Shown piece after piece: positions 40,829 through 53,406 of a stretch of DNA of 64,000 nucleotides. Under the pieces are notes generated by a model. The model saw only the letters and a list, made by a program, of their open reading frames with translations. It had not been told where the DNA came from and did not search any database. Every line of letters starts with the position of its first letter. Within the stretch, counting starts at the first letter, position 1. The position numbers and the translations under genes are program-made. This DNA is from CAYQTL01 sp964420405. GTDB taxonomy: Bacteria > Acidobacteriota > Thermoanaerobaculia > Thermoanaerobaculales > Sulfomarinibacteraceae. The stretch is taken from NCBI GenBank assembly GCA_964420405.1, contig CAYQTL010000014.1:1-64000 (forward strand), written 5' to 3'.

Positions 40829-43069
40829 CTACACCTTCTCCAGCTTCGCCACCGTCGGCACGATGGTCTTGCGCCCCATGCGGTCGAAGTAGACCACCAG
40901 CTTCAGCTGGGGTCCCGTGCCCTGGCACGACAGCACCACTCCGGTCCCGAAGCTCTTGTGGCGGACCCGGTTGCCCGGCCGCCAGCCGGTGCCGTCGCCG
41001 TCGGTCGCGGTGGACGCCACCGGCCGTGCCGGCCGACGGTGCCCGCCGGCGGGGCGCGCCGGCGCCGGCCGGGCCGGCGCGGGGTCGGATGAGGGGCGCG
41101 GCTCCGGCCCCGCCCACGCCGGCACGCTCCAGCCGACACCCTCGGACTCGTCCACCACGGTTCCAGACGGCAGCTCGTCCAGGAACCGGGACGGCCGCGT
41201 CTGGTGGCGCGTACCGAACAGGAACCGGCTGCGCGCCGCGGTCAGCGCCAACCGGCGGCGGGCGCGGGTCATTCCGACGTAGGCCAGGCGCCGCTCCTCC
41301 TCGAGGCCGTCCGCGTCGTCCCGGGAGTTGGCGTGGGGCAGCAGGCCGTCCTCGAGACCGGCCAGGAAGACGTCGTCGAACTCGAGGCCCTTGGCCGAGT
41401 GCAGCGTCATCAGCGAGACCGCGTCGGGCACGGTCTCCTCGTCGGCGTCCGACAGCAGCGCCACCGAGTCGAGCAGATCCTCCAGCGAGCCACCGCGCTC
41501 CGCGGCGTCCTCCACCGCCGCCGCGAGCTGCTCCAGGTTCTCGCGGCGGGCGACCGCCTCCGGCTCGTCGCGGTCGAACGTCGCCAGCAGCCCGCTGGCC
41601 TCGAGAAGCCATCCCACCAGCGCGCCAGGAGCCAGCTCCCCACGACGCGAGCGGGCCTCGTCGAGGACCTCGAAGAACCGGCCGAGCGCCATCCGGGCAC
41701 GGGGGGTGAGGGTCTCGGGCAGCTGCCGGGCCGCCGCCGTGAGCGGCAGGCCGGCGTCGTCGGCGTGGCGCCGCAGCGCGTCGAGGGTGGCGGCGCCGAT
41801 GCCGCGGGCGGGCACGTTGACGACCCGCTCGAACGCGAGCACGTCGTCGGGGTGGACCACCAGCCGCAGGTAGGCGAGGGCGTCCTTGACCTCCGCCCGC
41901 TGCCAGAACCGGAGGCCGCCCACCACCCGGTGCGGGATCCGGCGGCGGGTGAGCTCCTCCTCGAAGGCCCGGGTCTGGGCGTTGGTCCGCACCAGGACCG
42001 CGGTCTGCCCGAGCGGCGTCACTCCGGCGGCCGCCCGCTCCTCGACCCGGTCGGCGACCCAGCGCGCCTCCGCCCGCTCGTCCTCCGCCACGAGCAGCCG
42101 TACCGGCTCGCCGCCTTCGCGGGAGGTGAACAGCCGCTTGCCGCGGCGCTGGAGGTTGGCGGCAATGAGGCCGCCGGCGACGGCGAGGATCGGTGCCGAG
42201 GACCGGTAGTTCTCCTCCAGGGACACCACCCTGGCGCCGGGGAACGTGCGCTCGAACTCCAGGATGTTGGCGAGCTCCGCGCCGCGCCAGCGGTAGATCG
42301 ACTGGTCCTCGTCGCCCACCGCGGTGATCGACCGCGGCTGGGCGAGCACGGTGTCCAGCAGCCGCATCTGGATCCGGTTGGTGTCCTGGAACTCGTCCAC
42401 CAGCAGGTGGCGGGCTCGCCGTGACATCAGCTTCGCCGCCGGCTCGTGGCTCCTGAGGACCTGGAGCGCCAGCACCAGCATGTCGTCGAAGTCGACCACC
42501 CCGGCGGCGGTCTTGCGCTCCGCGTAGTGCCGCCAGGCGGCGGCGACCCTCGCCGCCGCGGGATCGCCGGCCCGCTTCTCGAGGTCGGCCACGGTGCGGC
42601 CGGCGTTGACCTCTCTGGAGATCCGGCCGAGCACCGCCCGGGCCGGCAGCTCCTTCGGGTCGACCCCGAGGTCCTTGAGCACCTTCGTCATCAGGCTGCG
42701 CTGCTCGTCGGCATCGACGATCGAGAAGCGCGGCGGCAGGCCGGCCGGCTCCGGCCACCGCCGCAGAACCTCCAGCGCCCAGCGGTGGAAGGTGCCGACG
42801 AAGGCGCCGCCGACGCCGCCGCGGCCGTCGAGCAGGCGCTCGACGCGGGTGCGCATCTCGCGCGCCGCCTTGTTGGTGAAGGTCACCGCCGTGATCTCGG
42901 GCGCGCGGCAGGCGCCGCTCGCGACCAGGTGGGCGACCCGGTGGGTCAGCACCCGGGTCTTGCCCGAGCCCGCTCCCGCCAGCACCAGCAGCGGCCCGTC
43001 GCCGTGGGTCACCGCCTCGCGCTGCGGCTCGTTGAGGCTTTCGAGGTGAGTCTGCATTCGTGTCGTCAT
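40829..43069 (-). CDS. pcrA: UvrD/PcrA-type DNA helicase
   Basis: A 746-residue SF1A 3'-5' helicase. Motif I is VLAGAGSGKTRVL, Ia TFTNKAAREM, II LLVDEFQDTN, III AVGDEDQSIYRWRGA, IV EENYRSS, V SLMTLHSAKGLEFDDVFLAGLEDG and VI YVGMTRARRRL. After a Pro/Arg-rich linker the C-terminus ends in the small PcrA/UvrD Tudor-like domain (VRHKSFGTGVVLSCQGTG, LVVYF) that contacts RNA polymerase. I start at MTTRMQTHLESLN, the second possible ATG; the first residues are not conserved. It lies after glmS and four tandem hairpins. Confidence 0.94.
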   Translation of the reverse strand: MTTRMQTHLESLNEPQREAVTHGDGPLLVLAGAGSGKTRVLTHRVAHLVASGACRAPEITAVTFTNKAAREMRTRVERLLDGRGGVGGAFVGTFHRWALEVLRRWPEPAGLPPRFSIVDADEQRSLMTKVLKDLGVDPKELPARAVLGRISREVNAGRTVADLEKRAGDPAAARVAAAWRHYAERKTAAGVVDFDDMLVLALQVLRSHEPAAKLMSRRARHLLVDEFQDTNRIQMRLLDTVLAQPRSITAVGDEDQSIYRWRGAELANILEFERTFPGARVVSLEENYRSSAPILAVAGGLIAANLQRRGKRLFTSREGGEPVRLLVAEDERAEARWVADRVEERAAAGVTPLGQTAVLVRTNAQTRAFEEELTRRRIPHRVVGGLRFWQRAEVKDALAYLRLVVHPDDVLAFERVVNVPARGIGAATLDALRRHADDAGLPLTAAARQLPETLTPRARMALGRFFEVLDEARSRRGELAPGALVGWLLEASGLLATFDRDEPEAVARRENLEQLAAAVEDAAERGGSLEDLLDSVALLSDADEETVPDAVSLMTLHSAKGLEFDDVFLAGLEDGLLPHANSRDDADGLEEERRLAYVGMTRARRRLALTAARSRFLFGTRHQTRPSRFLDELPSGTVVDESEGVGWSVPAWAGPEPRPSSDPAPARPAPARPAGGHRRPARPVASTATDGDGTGWRPGNRVRHKSFGTGVVLSCQGTGPQLKLVVYFDRMGRKTIVPTVAKLEKV

Positions 43070-43132
43070 CCGTTCGGCGGCGCTGTGGGCCGCGGCCAAC
43101 GCCACCGTCGGCCCGGGAGTAACCTTCTGGTC

Positions 43133-43240
43133 GGCCGGGGGTGAACCCCGGCCCACGTTCTGGCCGGCCGGGGGTCAACCCCGGCCCTGCTCGGCCGGGG
43201 ATCAACCCCGGCCCTGCTCGGCCGGGGATCAACCCCGGCC
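43133..43240 (-). repeat. Four tandem GGCCGGGG hairpins after glmS
   Basis: Four perfect 8-bp stems (GGCCGGGG with CCCCGGCC, 5-base loops GTGAA, GTCAA, ATCAA, ATCAA on the plus strand) start at 43133, 43166, 43193 and 43220. The last three repeat every 27 bases. The innermost abuts the glmS TAG stop. There is no T-tract after any copy. The array could act as a terminator/RNA-stability element between glmS and pcrA or be a slippage-derived repeat. Confidence 0.85.
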
Positions 43241-45067
<1,827 letters not shown>

Positions 45068-45101
45068 GCTGCTCGTCCCTCCGTCGGCGGCCGCGACCCG
45101 C

Positions 45102-46199
45102 TCAGGCGATCTCGCCGCGCCGGTTCTCGAGGGTTCCGAGGAGCCCGTCGAACGACGCCGCGAACGCGGCCACGCCCTGCTCCTGGAGCAGCGCGGTGAC
45201 GCCCTCCAGGTCGATCCCGATCCGTGCGAGGCCGGCCAGCGCGTCGTCGGCGGTCGCCATGCCCTCGGCCAGGCCCGGCCGCGGCCGGCCGTGGTCCCGG
45301 AACGCCTCGAGCGTCGCCGTCGGCAGGGTGTTGACGGTGTCCGGCCCGATCAGCTCCTCCACGTACACCACGTCCCGGTAGGCGGGGTTCTTGGTGCTGG
45401 TGGAGGCCCACAGGGGGCGTTGGACGCGGGCGCCGCGGGCCGCCAGCGGCGCGAACGCCTCGCCCCGGAACAGCTCCTCGAAACGGCGGTAGGCGACGCA
45501 GGCGTTGGCGATCGCCGCCCGGCCCCGCAGCTCGAGTGCCTCGGCGGTGCCGATCTCCTCCAGCGCCCGGTCCACCATCGTGTCGACCCGGCTGACGAAG
45601 AACGACGCCACCGACGCCACCCTGTCGGGCCGCGCGCAGCGCGCGACGCCCCGCAGGTAGGCGGCCGCCACCGCCTCGTAGTGGCCGAGGGAGAACATCA
45701 GCGTCACGTTGACGTTGATTCCCTCCGCCAGCAGCGCCTCCACGGCGGGGATGCCGGCGGTCGTCGCCGGGACCTTGACCATCAGGTTCGGGCGGTCGAC
45801 CTCGGTCCACAGCCGGCGGGCCTCGTCCACCGTCGCCGCGGTGTCGTGGGCGAGGTGAGGCGAGACCTCGAGGCTGACGAAGCCGTCGGCGCCGCCGGCG
45901 CCGTCGTACACCGGACGTAGCACGTCGGCGGCGGCGCGGATGTCGTCGATCGCGAGCAGCTCGTACAGCCGCGAGGTCGGGATGGCCGGGTCGTCGGCCA
46001 GCAGCTGTCGGATCTGCGCGGTGTACTCGTCGCTGCCGGCGATGGCGTTCTGGAAGATCGACGGGTTCGAGGTGACTCCCCGCAGCCCGTCGTCCGCCAC
46101 CAGTCGCGCGAGCCCGCCTTCGGCGACCAGGCTGCGCTGGATGAAGTCCAGCCACACCGCCTGCCCGTGCTCCTCCCACAACGCCTTCACCGGGTTCAT
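45102..46199 (-). CDS. tal: Transaldolase
   Basis: A 365-residue class I aldolase of the pentose phosphate pathway. It has GVTSNPSIFQ at the start, the Schiff-base Lys in PNLMVKVPAT, EGINVNVTLMFS, ASVASFFVSRVDTMVD, and STSTKNPAYRDVVYVEELIG. The length fits the long (TalB-like subfamily, about 360 residues) transaldolases rather than the 215-residue form. GGGAGG lies just upstream of the ATG. It follows tkt by 80 bases. Confidence 0.96.
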   Translation of the reverse strand: MNPVKALWEEHGQAVWLDFIQRSLVAEGGLARLVADDGLRGVTSNPSIFQNAIAGSDEYTAQIRQLLADDPAIPTSRLYELLAIDDIRAAADVLRPVYDGAGGADGFVSLEVSPHLAHDTAATVDEARRLWTEVDRPNLMVKVPATTAGIPAVEALLAEGINVNVTLMFSLGHYEAVAAAYLRGVARCARPDRVASVASFFVSRVDTMVDRALEEIGTAEALELRGRAAIANACVAYRRFEELFRGEAFAPLAARGARVQRPLWASTSTKNPAYRDVVYVEELIGPDTVNTLPTATLEAFRDHGRPRPGLAEGMATADDALAGLARIGIDLEGVTALLQEQGVAAFAASFDGLLGTLENRRGEIA

Positions 46200-46279
46200 C
46201 GGTCCTCCCGTCCCCGTGTCCCTGCCCGCGCCCGCGTCCGTTCCCGAAACGTGCCAACGCGGCGGCCCGGGTCCCTGTT

Positions 46280-48283
<2,004 letters not shown>

Positions 48284-48432
48284 GAGCGCTCCTCCCCCTC
48301 CGGTCGCCGGTCCCCTCCGGCCGGGCGTCAGCCTACCACCGCCGGGCGGTCACGGCGTCGTCCGGCCGCGTCCGGCTCGCGACCGGGATCGGGAGCGCCG
48401 GCTCGACCTCCGCGAGCTGGCGTCCGGTGCGG

Positions 48433-49416
48433 TCACCCCCGTCCGCGGCGGAGGGTGAGGGGCTCGAGGGTCTCTCCCGGCGCGACGACGGCGTCGGCCA
48501 GCACCGCGTGGGCCCCGATCCGGGCGCCGTCGCCGACGGTGCAGGCGCCGCGCAGCACGACGCCGGTCTCGAGCACCGCGTCGCGGCCGACCCGGCTGCG
48601 GGGGTCGACGCGGACCGTCGACGGGTCCTCGACGGTGACGCCGTCGGCCATCAGCCGTTCGAGCACCCGGCGGTTCAGCACCGCCGCCACGGTGGCCAGG
48701 TCGGCGCGGGTGTTGACGCCGGCCATCTCGTCGGGGTCGTCGAGGGCGACGGCTGCGACCGGCAGACCACCTGAACGCAGGTGGCCGACGACGTCGGTGA
48801 GGTAGTACTCGCCCTGGGCGTTGTCCGGTCGCAGCCCGGCGAGCGCCTGCTCGAGGGAGCCTCGCCGGAAGCCGTAGATGCCGGCGTTGACCTCGCGGAT
48901 CGCCAGGACCTCGGGGGCGGCGTCGCGGGCCTCCACGATCCCCCGGACCAGGCCGTCAGGAGTCCGCAGCACCCGGCCGTAGGCACCGGGACGGGCGAGC
49001 TCGGCGGTCACGAGCGCGGCCTCCCGTCCCTCCGCGAGGGCCTCGCGGAGCCGGCCGAGGGACGAGGCCCGCAGCAGCGGCACGTCGCCAGACAGCACGA
49101 GCAGCGCGTTCCAGCTGCCCCCGGCGACACGCTCCACCGCCACCCTCACGGCGTCGCCCGTGCCGAGCTGCGGCTCCTGCAGCGCGGCCGTGACGCCGCG
49201 GGCGGTGAGCAGGCTCTCGACCAGCTCGGCGCCGTGACCGACAACCACCACCACGTCCGACGGCGCGGGCGCCACGTCGAGCGCGAGGTCGAGGACGTGG
49301 TCCAGGAGCGGCCGGCCGGCCAGCTCGTGCAGCACCTTGGGAGTCGTCGAGCGCATGCGGGTGCCCTGGCCCGCCGCCAGCACCGCCACCGTCCACCGAA
49401 GCTCGTCGCCGCTCAT
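48433..49416 (-). CDS. GlmU-like nucleotidyltransferase, short form
   Basis: A 327-residue protein. The N-terminal uridylyltransferase domain is clear: VAVLAAGQGTRMRSTTPKVL, EPQLGTGDAVRVA, LVLSGDVPLL, YGRVLR, NAGIYGF and NAQGEYYLTDVV, then GVNTRADLATV. Only about 75 residues of left-handed beta-helix follow (TVRVDPRSRVGRDAVLETG), and the sequence ends at the usual middle of GlmU (about 456 residues). The C-terminal acetyltransferase domain is therefore absent. It may make UDP-GlcNAc from GlcNAc-1-P made by another acetyltransferase. The ATG is preceded by GAGGTG. Confidence 0.9.
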   Translation of the reverse strand: MSGDELRWTVAVLAAGQGTRMRSTTPKVLHELAGRPLLDHVLDLALDVAPAPSDVVVVVGHGAELVESLLTARGVTAALQEPQLGTGDAVRVAVERVAGGSWNALLVLSGDVPLLRASSLGRLREALAEGREAALVTAELARPGAYGRVLRTPDGLVRGIVEARDAAPEVLAIREVNAGIYGFRRGSLEQALAGLRPDNAQGEYYLTDVVGHLRSGGLPVAAVALDDPDEMAGVNTRADLATVAAVLNRRVLERLMADGVTVEDPSTVRVDPRSRVGRDAVLETGVVLRGACTVGDGARIGAHAVLADAVVAPGETLEPLTLRRGRG

Positions 49417-49484
49417 GCCGCTCACCTCGTCGGGATTGTCGCATCCCCCGCGGGGCGGGCCGGATGCTCGGGGGGCTGCGCCTG

Positions 49485-50753
49485 TCAGCGGACCGACGGC
49501 GGCTCGACCTTCGTCGCGGGCGCCGCCGCGAGCAGCGCGTACACCTCCGGGAACATCGCGAAGAAGGCCATCGCGGGCTCCAGCTGGGACAGGGGGATCT
49601 GGTCGGCCACGGTGTGGGAGTGGACCTCGTCGGCGGGGCCGAAGCCGATCGTCGGAATGCCGAAGATCCCGGCCGTCGCGCAGCCGTGGGACGAGAACGC
49701 GGACCGGTGGATGCGGGGCTGGCGGCCCAGGACCTTCTCGGCGGTCGCCATCGCGGCGCGGACCGACGGGCTGTCGGTGGGGGTTTCCCACGCCGGGAAC
49801 ACCTTCTGCGCAGGGTATGCGAAGCCCTTCCAGGACGGCAGGTCGTAGTGCAGCAGACGGACCTCGGCGTCGGCGGCGCGGACCGCGGTCAGCTCGCGGA
49901 TCTGCTCCAGGGCCATCTCGGCCGACTCGCCGAGGGTCAGCCGGCGGTCGACGTGGATCGTGCACTCGTCGGGGATCGCGGTCATGGACGGCGCGCGAGA
50001 GCGGATGCCAGTGACCGCCACCGAGCCCGGGCCGAGCTGGGGGTGGACCACGTCCAGGGAGTGGTGCAGCCGCCGGAGATCCTCGATGACCGGCACCATG
50101 GCGTAGACCGCGTTCGTGCCCCGCTCCGGCTGGGAGCCGTGGGTCGAGACGCCGGTGGTGACGATCTCGAGCTCCATCCGGCCGCGCTGGCCCCGACATA
50201 CCCCGAGGTGGGACGGCATCGCGATCACCACCATCTCGGGATCGAGCTCGCGCTCCCGGATCAGGTACTGCCAGGCCAGCCCGACGCAGTCCTCGCCGGC
50301 GACCGTCGCCGTCACCCACACCGTGAACGCGTCGGGCAGACCGAGCCTCGCCGCGATGGCGACGCCGTGGACGATCGCCGCCAGGCCGCCCTTCTGGTCG
50401 GACGCGCCGCGGCCGTACAAGGTGCCGCCGGAGATCACGCCGCGGAACGGGTCGAACTTCCACCGCGTCGGGTTGGTGATGCCGACGGTGTCGACGTGGG
50501 CGTCGAATGCGAGCACCCGCGCCCCCGAGCCGAACCGTCCGAGGACGTTGCCCATGGCGTCGACGTGGACGTCGCGGTAGCCCAGCGACTCCATCTCCCG
50601 CACGACCCGCTCGCACGCGAGCCGCTCGCCCCGGGTCGGCGACGGGATCGTGACCAGGTCGCGCAGGAACTCGATGCAGTCCGGGACCGTCTCGCGGGCG
50701 AGCTGGGACAGATGACGCTCGAGCTCCGCCGGGATCACCGGTGTCTGGTCCAC
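49485..50753 (-). CDS. M20 metallopeptidase, YgeY-like
   Basis: A 422-residue di-zinc M20 hydrolase. Metal and catalytic motifs are FDAHVDTVG (His and Asp), GRGASDQKGGLAA (bridging Asp), TVAGEDCVG (Glu base) and SHTVADQIPL (last His). VDAMGNVLGRFGSG and DRRLTLGESAE fit the YgeY branch linked in some bacteria to selenium and purine metabolism; no such genes are nearby. The GTG start is preceded by GGGGGA. Its substrate is unknown. The upstream spacer holds paired hexamer arrays. Confidence 0.88.
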   Translation of the reverse strand: MDQTPVIPAELERHLSQLARETVPDCIEFLRDLVTIPSPTRGERLACERVVREMESLGYRDVHVDAMGNVLGRFGSGARVLAFDAHVDTVGITNPTRWKFDPFRGVISGGTLYGRGASDQKGGLAAIVHGVAIAARLGLPDAFTVWVTATVAGEDCVGLAWQYLIRERELDPEMVVIAMPSHLGVCRGQRGRMELEIVTTGVSTHGSQPERGTNAVYAMVPVIEDLRRLHHSLDVVHPQLGPGSVAVTGIRSRAPSMTAIPDECTIHVDRRLTLGESAEMALEQIRELTAVRAADAEVRLLHYDLPSWKGFAYPAQKVFPAWETPTDSPSVRAAMATAEKVLGRQPRIHRSAFSSHGCATAGIFGIPTIGFGPADEVHSHTVADQIPLSQLEPAMAFFAMFPEVYALLAAAPATKVEPPSVR

Positions 50754-51151
50754 GTGCTGTCCCCCATCCTGAGAATTTTTTCACAAAGCCGGCGGAAAGG
50801 GAAGCGCACGCGGGTGACGACATCGGGCGAGGCTCTCGAGCCCCGCGGGAGGCCCGTCGCCGTCCCGATCCCGATCCCGATCCCGACGGGTGCGGCTGTG
50901 CATCCGCAACCCGTCCTTCGGATCGGTTGTCGCTGCTGCTTTCGCTGCATCGGGCACGGGCGCGGTCACGGACGCGGACGCGGGAGGAGGCGACCGCGGT
51001 CGCCGGGGGACTGCCGCTGTCGCTGAACCCGCCGCTGTGGCTGACCCTGTCCCTGTCGCTGGACGCCACCGACACCATCGGGAACGGGATCGGGAACGGG
51101 ATCGGGAACGGATCGGGATCGGGATCGGGCCCGCGGCAGCGTGCCCGCGGC
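50754..51151. repeat. Spacer with paired hexamer arms and CAGCGA-type tail
   Basis: The 398-base spacer has a GATCCC arm (50862-50890), a CGGGCA/CGGACG run (about 50950-50985), a GCTGTCGCTG cluster (about 51012-51064) and a long GGGATC/GGGAAC arm (51073-51131). Read on the minus strand, the long arm passes through GATCCCGTTCCCGATGGTG into a CAGCGACA-rich tail that is homologous to the sequence at 53245-53340. An AT-rich patch (about 50770-50786) near the peptidase start may hold its promoter. No gene is seen. Confidence 0.75.
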
Positions 51152-51847
51152 TCAGGCGGCGGGACCGCGGGGGCCGAAGATGGCGGAGCCGACCCGGACC
51201 AGCGTCGCGCCCTCCTCGATGGCGACCTCGAAGTCGTGGCTCATGCCCATGGACAGCTCGGGAAGCGGGTGGCCGGACGACGACTCGAGCCGTGCGCGCA
51301 GCTCGCGCAGCCGTGCGAAGTAGGGCCGCGAGGCCTCCGGGTCGTCGCAGAAGGGGGGGATCGCCATCAGGCCGACCGGGTCGAGCCGCTCGGTCCGGAG
51401 AGCAATGTCCAGCAGCGCGGGGGCGTCGGCCGGGTCGACGCCGGCCTTCTGGGGCTCGTCGCCGACGTTGACCTCGAGCAGCACCGCCAGGCGCCGGTCC
51501 GGCCAGTCGCGCGCGAGCAGCATCCCGAGGCGGTCGGCGAGCTCGGGACGATCGAGAGTGTGGACGACGTCGAACGTCTCCAGGGCGAGGCCCGCCTTGT
51601 TGCGCTGCAACGGCCCGATCAGGTGCCAACGCGCGCCGGAGGGGATGTCGGGACGCTTGGCGGCGGCCTCCTGGACGCGGTTCTCGCCGACGTCGGTGAT
51701 GCCGCAGCGGATCGCCTCGGCCACCGTCGCCGCCGGAAAGGTCTTGGACACCGCGACCAGGGTCACCGCATCCGGCGGCCGCCCGGAGCGGGCCGTGGCG
51801 GCGCCGATCCGGCGGCGGACGCCGGCGACCCGCTCGGCGAGGGTCAT
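51152..51847 (-). CDS. yggS: PLP homeostasis protein (YggS family)
   Basis: A 231-residue alanine-racemase-fold PLP-binding protein. The cofactor Lys is in LVAVSKTFPA (about residue 35), followed by FGENRVQE-like DVGENRVQEA, WHLIGPLQRNK, LLEVNVGDEPQKAG, GLMAIPP, and the C-terminal SMGMSHDFEVAIEEGATLVRVGSAIFG. It has no known catalytic activity and buffers PLP. The ATG overlaps the stop of the zinc-ribbon gene as ATGA. Confidence 0.95.
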   Translation of the reverse strand: MTLAERVAGVRRRIGAATARSGRPPDAVTLVAVSKTFPAATVAEAIRCGITDVGENRVQEAAAKRPDIPSGARWHLIGPLQRNKAGLALETFDVVHTLDRPELADRLGMLLARDWPDRRLAVLLEVNVGDEPQKAGVDPADAPALLDIALRTERLDPVGLMAIPPFCDDPEASRPYFARLRELRARLESSSGHPLPELSMGMSHDFEVAIEEGATLVRVGSAIFGPRGPAA

Positions 51848-52596
51848 CCGCTCGGCGCCGGATGCTCGGCCGGGCTCTCGAGCGCCTCCGGCAGGTACAG
51901 GATCCGGTAGCAGTGCTCGCAGGTGATGATCTCGTGGCAGCGTCGGATCCGCTGCTGGAGGTGTGGCCGGACCGAGAAGTGGCATGCCGAGCAGGAGCCG
52001 TCGGCCAGCGGTACCACCGCAGCGCCCTTCTTGCTCGCGAGCAGGCGCAGGAACCGGCTGCGGTTCTTGGGCCGCAGCTCCGCCTCGATCAGCTGGGCGT
52101 CGGTCGCGAGCCGGTGGACCTCCTGCCTGAGCTCGTCCTTGCGCTGCTCCCACTGCTCGACGATCTCGTGCTGGGCGGCCTCGTCCTCGGGCTGGCTGTC
52201 GCGACGGCTCGCGATCTCGCCGGCGAGACGTTCGAGCTCGGCCTCGAGCTCGGCGCGGCGTCGCGACGCCTCCTCCAGAGCCTTGGTCGCAAAGTCGATC
52301 TCCGAGATCACCGCCGTGAACTCGCGCTCGTTGGTGACCATCCCCTTCTGCCGCTGGAAATGCTTCAGCTCGAGGTCGTACTCCTGCTCCTGCCGGCGCA
52401 CGTCGCGCAGCTGCTCCTCGGCCTCGGCTACCGCCGTCTCCAGCTCGTCGATCTCCTCGCGGCGGCGGCGGTTCGCCTTCTCGAGCTCCTGGATCTCGGC
52501 CGGGGGCGAGCTGCGTTGCCTGAGCGTGGCGCTGACTTGGTCGTAGATCTTCTGCAGCTCCACCAGTAGGACGAGATCGTGTCGTGCGTCGCTCAC
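51844..52596 (-). CDS. Coiled-coil protein with C4 zinc ribbon
   Basis: A 250-residue protein of the family annotated as C4-type zinc ribbon domain-containing. Residues about 30-180 form a long charged coiled coil (helical hairpin) and the C-terminal part has CSACH and CEHCYRILYL as zinc ligands. KGMVTNEREFTAVISEIDFA in the coiled coil is typical. The role is unknown; relatives are placed near rpoN, nif3 or RNase H genes. It starts with GTG downstream of a CAT tRNA and is coupled to yggS by ATGA. Confidence 0.9.
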   Translation of the reverse strand: MSDARHDLVLLVELQKIYDQVSATLRQRSSPPAEIQELEKANRRRREEIDELETAVAEAEEQLRDVRRQEQEYDLELKHFQRQKGMVTNEREFTAVISEIDFATKALEEASRRRAELEAELERLAGEIASRRDSQPEDEAAQHEIVEQWEQRKDELRQEVHRLATDAQLIEAELRPKNRSRFLRLLASKKGAAVVPLADGSCSACHFSVRPHLQQRIRRCHEIITCEHCYRILYLPEALESPAEHPAPSG

Positions 52597-52648
52597 CCAA
52601 GCACCTGCCTTCCCATGCGGGCGGCGGCTGCGGCCGCCTCGTCGGTCG

Positions 52649-52721
52649 TGGGCCCACCAGGATTCGAACCTGGGACCGACCGGTTATGAGCCGGCGGCTC
52701 TCACCGCTGAGCTATGGGCCC
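52649..52721 (-). tRNA. tRNA with CAT anticodon (Ile2 or elongator Met)
   Basis: A 73-base cloverleaf on the minus strand: acceptor GGGCCCA/TGGGCCC, D stem GCTC/GAGC, anticodon stem GCCGG/CCGGT with loop CTCATAA (anticodon CAT), T stem CCAGG/CCTGG with loop TTCGAAT, discriminator A. No CCA is encoded. The GGGCCC acceptor is like tRNA-Ile; a lysidine-modified Ile2 tRNA is the favoured reading over elongator Met. It is not initiator tRNA, which has a C1-A72 mismatch and GGG/CCC anticodon stem. Confidence 0.95.
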
Positions 52722-52728
52722 GTCGGCT

Positions 52729-52757
52729 ATGGTAGCGCGCCCGTCGTCGACCGGCAA
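52729..52757 (-). promoter_or_regulatory. Sigma-70-type promoter of the CAT tRNA
   Basis: On the minus strand, TTGCCG (52752-52757), a 17-base spacer and TACCAT (52729-52734) lie seven bases before the tRNA 5' end, the spacing expected for a start at the mature end. The -35 matches TTGACA at four of six positions. Confidence 0.65.
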
Positions 52758-53031
52758 TCGACGGGGCCCTCGGAGGTTAGAGGGGGTCCGGAACGCGAGC
52801 CGAGAGCAGCTCACGGTGATCGTGGGACCGCGTCCGCGTCCGGGCCCGATGCGGCGGGAGGCGCAGCGTCCGCGACGGAGCAGCCGGAGGGTTCTCGTGG
52901 ACGGACCTCCGCACCCGTCGGGATCGGGAACGGGATCGGGAACGGGATCGGAACGGCGGCGTACGACGGGCGGAGCTCGAGGAGGGGCTTCGACGCCCGC
53001 CACGGCTGCCGGCGTGCCGCACGCTCAAAGC

Positions 53032-53105
53032 GCCGGCTTCCAGCCGGCACGCGCCCGTCGGAGACCGGCGAGTCGGCCTGCGAAGCCTGCCAGCTGGAAG
53101 CTGGC
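53032..53105. repeat. REP-like inverted pair
   Basis: Stem GCCGGCT-TCC-AGCCGGC (53032-53048) and, in opposite orientation, GCCAGCT-GGA-AGCTGGC (53089-53105), the second preceded by GGCCTGCGAAGCCT. The same pair, with a GCCACCT/AGGTGGC second stem, occurs at 13624-13717, so the stems covary. Confidence 0.75.
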
Positions 53106-53406
53106 GCTCCGGGGCCCGCGCTCGGGATGACGGTCGTGAAGCGCTCGCCCCCTCCTGTCATCGCTGAGCGAGCGGAGCGTCCTTGAGGGCGCGGAGGGAG
53201 TCGGAGGATCTCCCTCGAGCCCCGCTCCCCGGTCGCCCCCGCCTCCGATCCCGTTCCCGATGGTGGCGGTGGCGTTCAGCGGCATGGAAAGGACCAGCGA
53301 CAGCGCCAGGCTCACCGGCGGTGGCAGCGACAGCAACAGCGACACGGTACGCCCGTGCGCGACCCCGATCGCCCCCCTCCCGCGGCTGGACGGAGCGGCG
53401 CGAACG

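Noticed and set aside
43133..43240. CRISPR-like array of short repeats
   Set aside because: Repeats are perfect hairpins with only 6-17 bases between them and the between-repeat bases are themselves repeated; no unique spacers and no cas genes.
45068..45101. glmS ribozyme upstream of glmS
   Set aside because: Only 34 bases separate tal from glmS, too short for the ribozyme, and no conserved core sequence is visible.
52649..52721. Initiator tRNA-fMet
   Set aside because: The acceptor is fully paired from the first base and the anticodon stem lacks the three G-C pairs of initiator tRNA.
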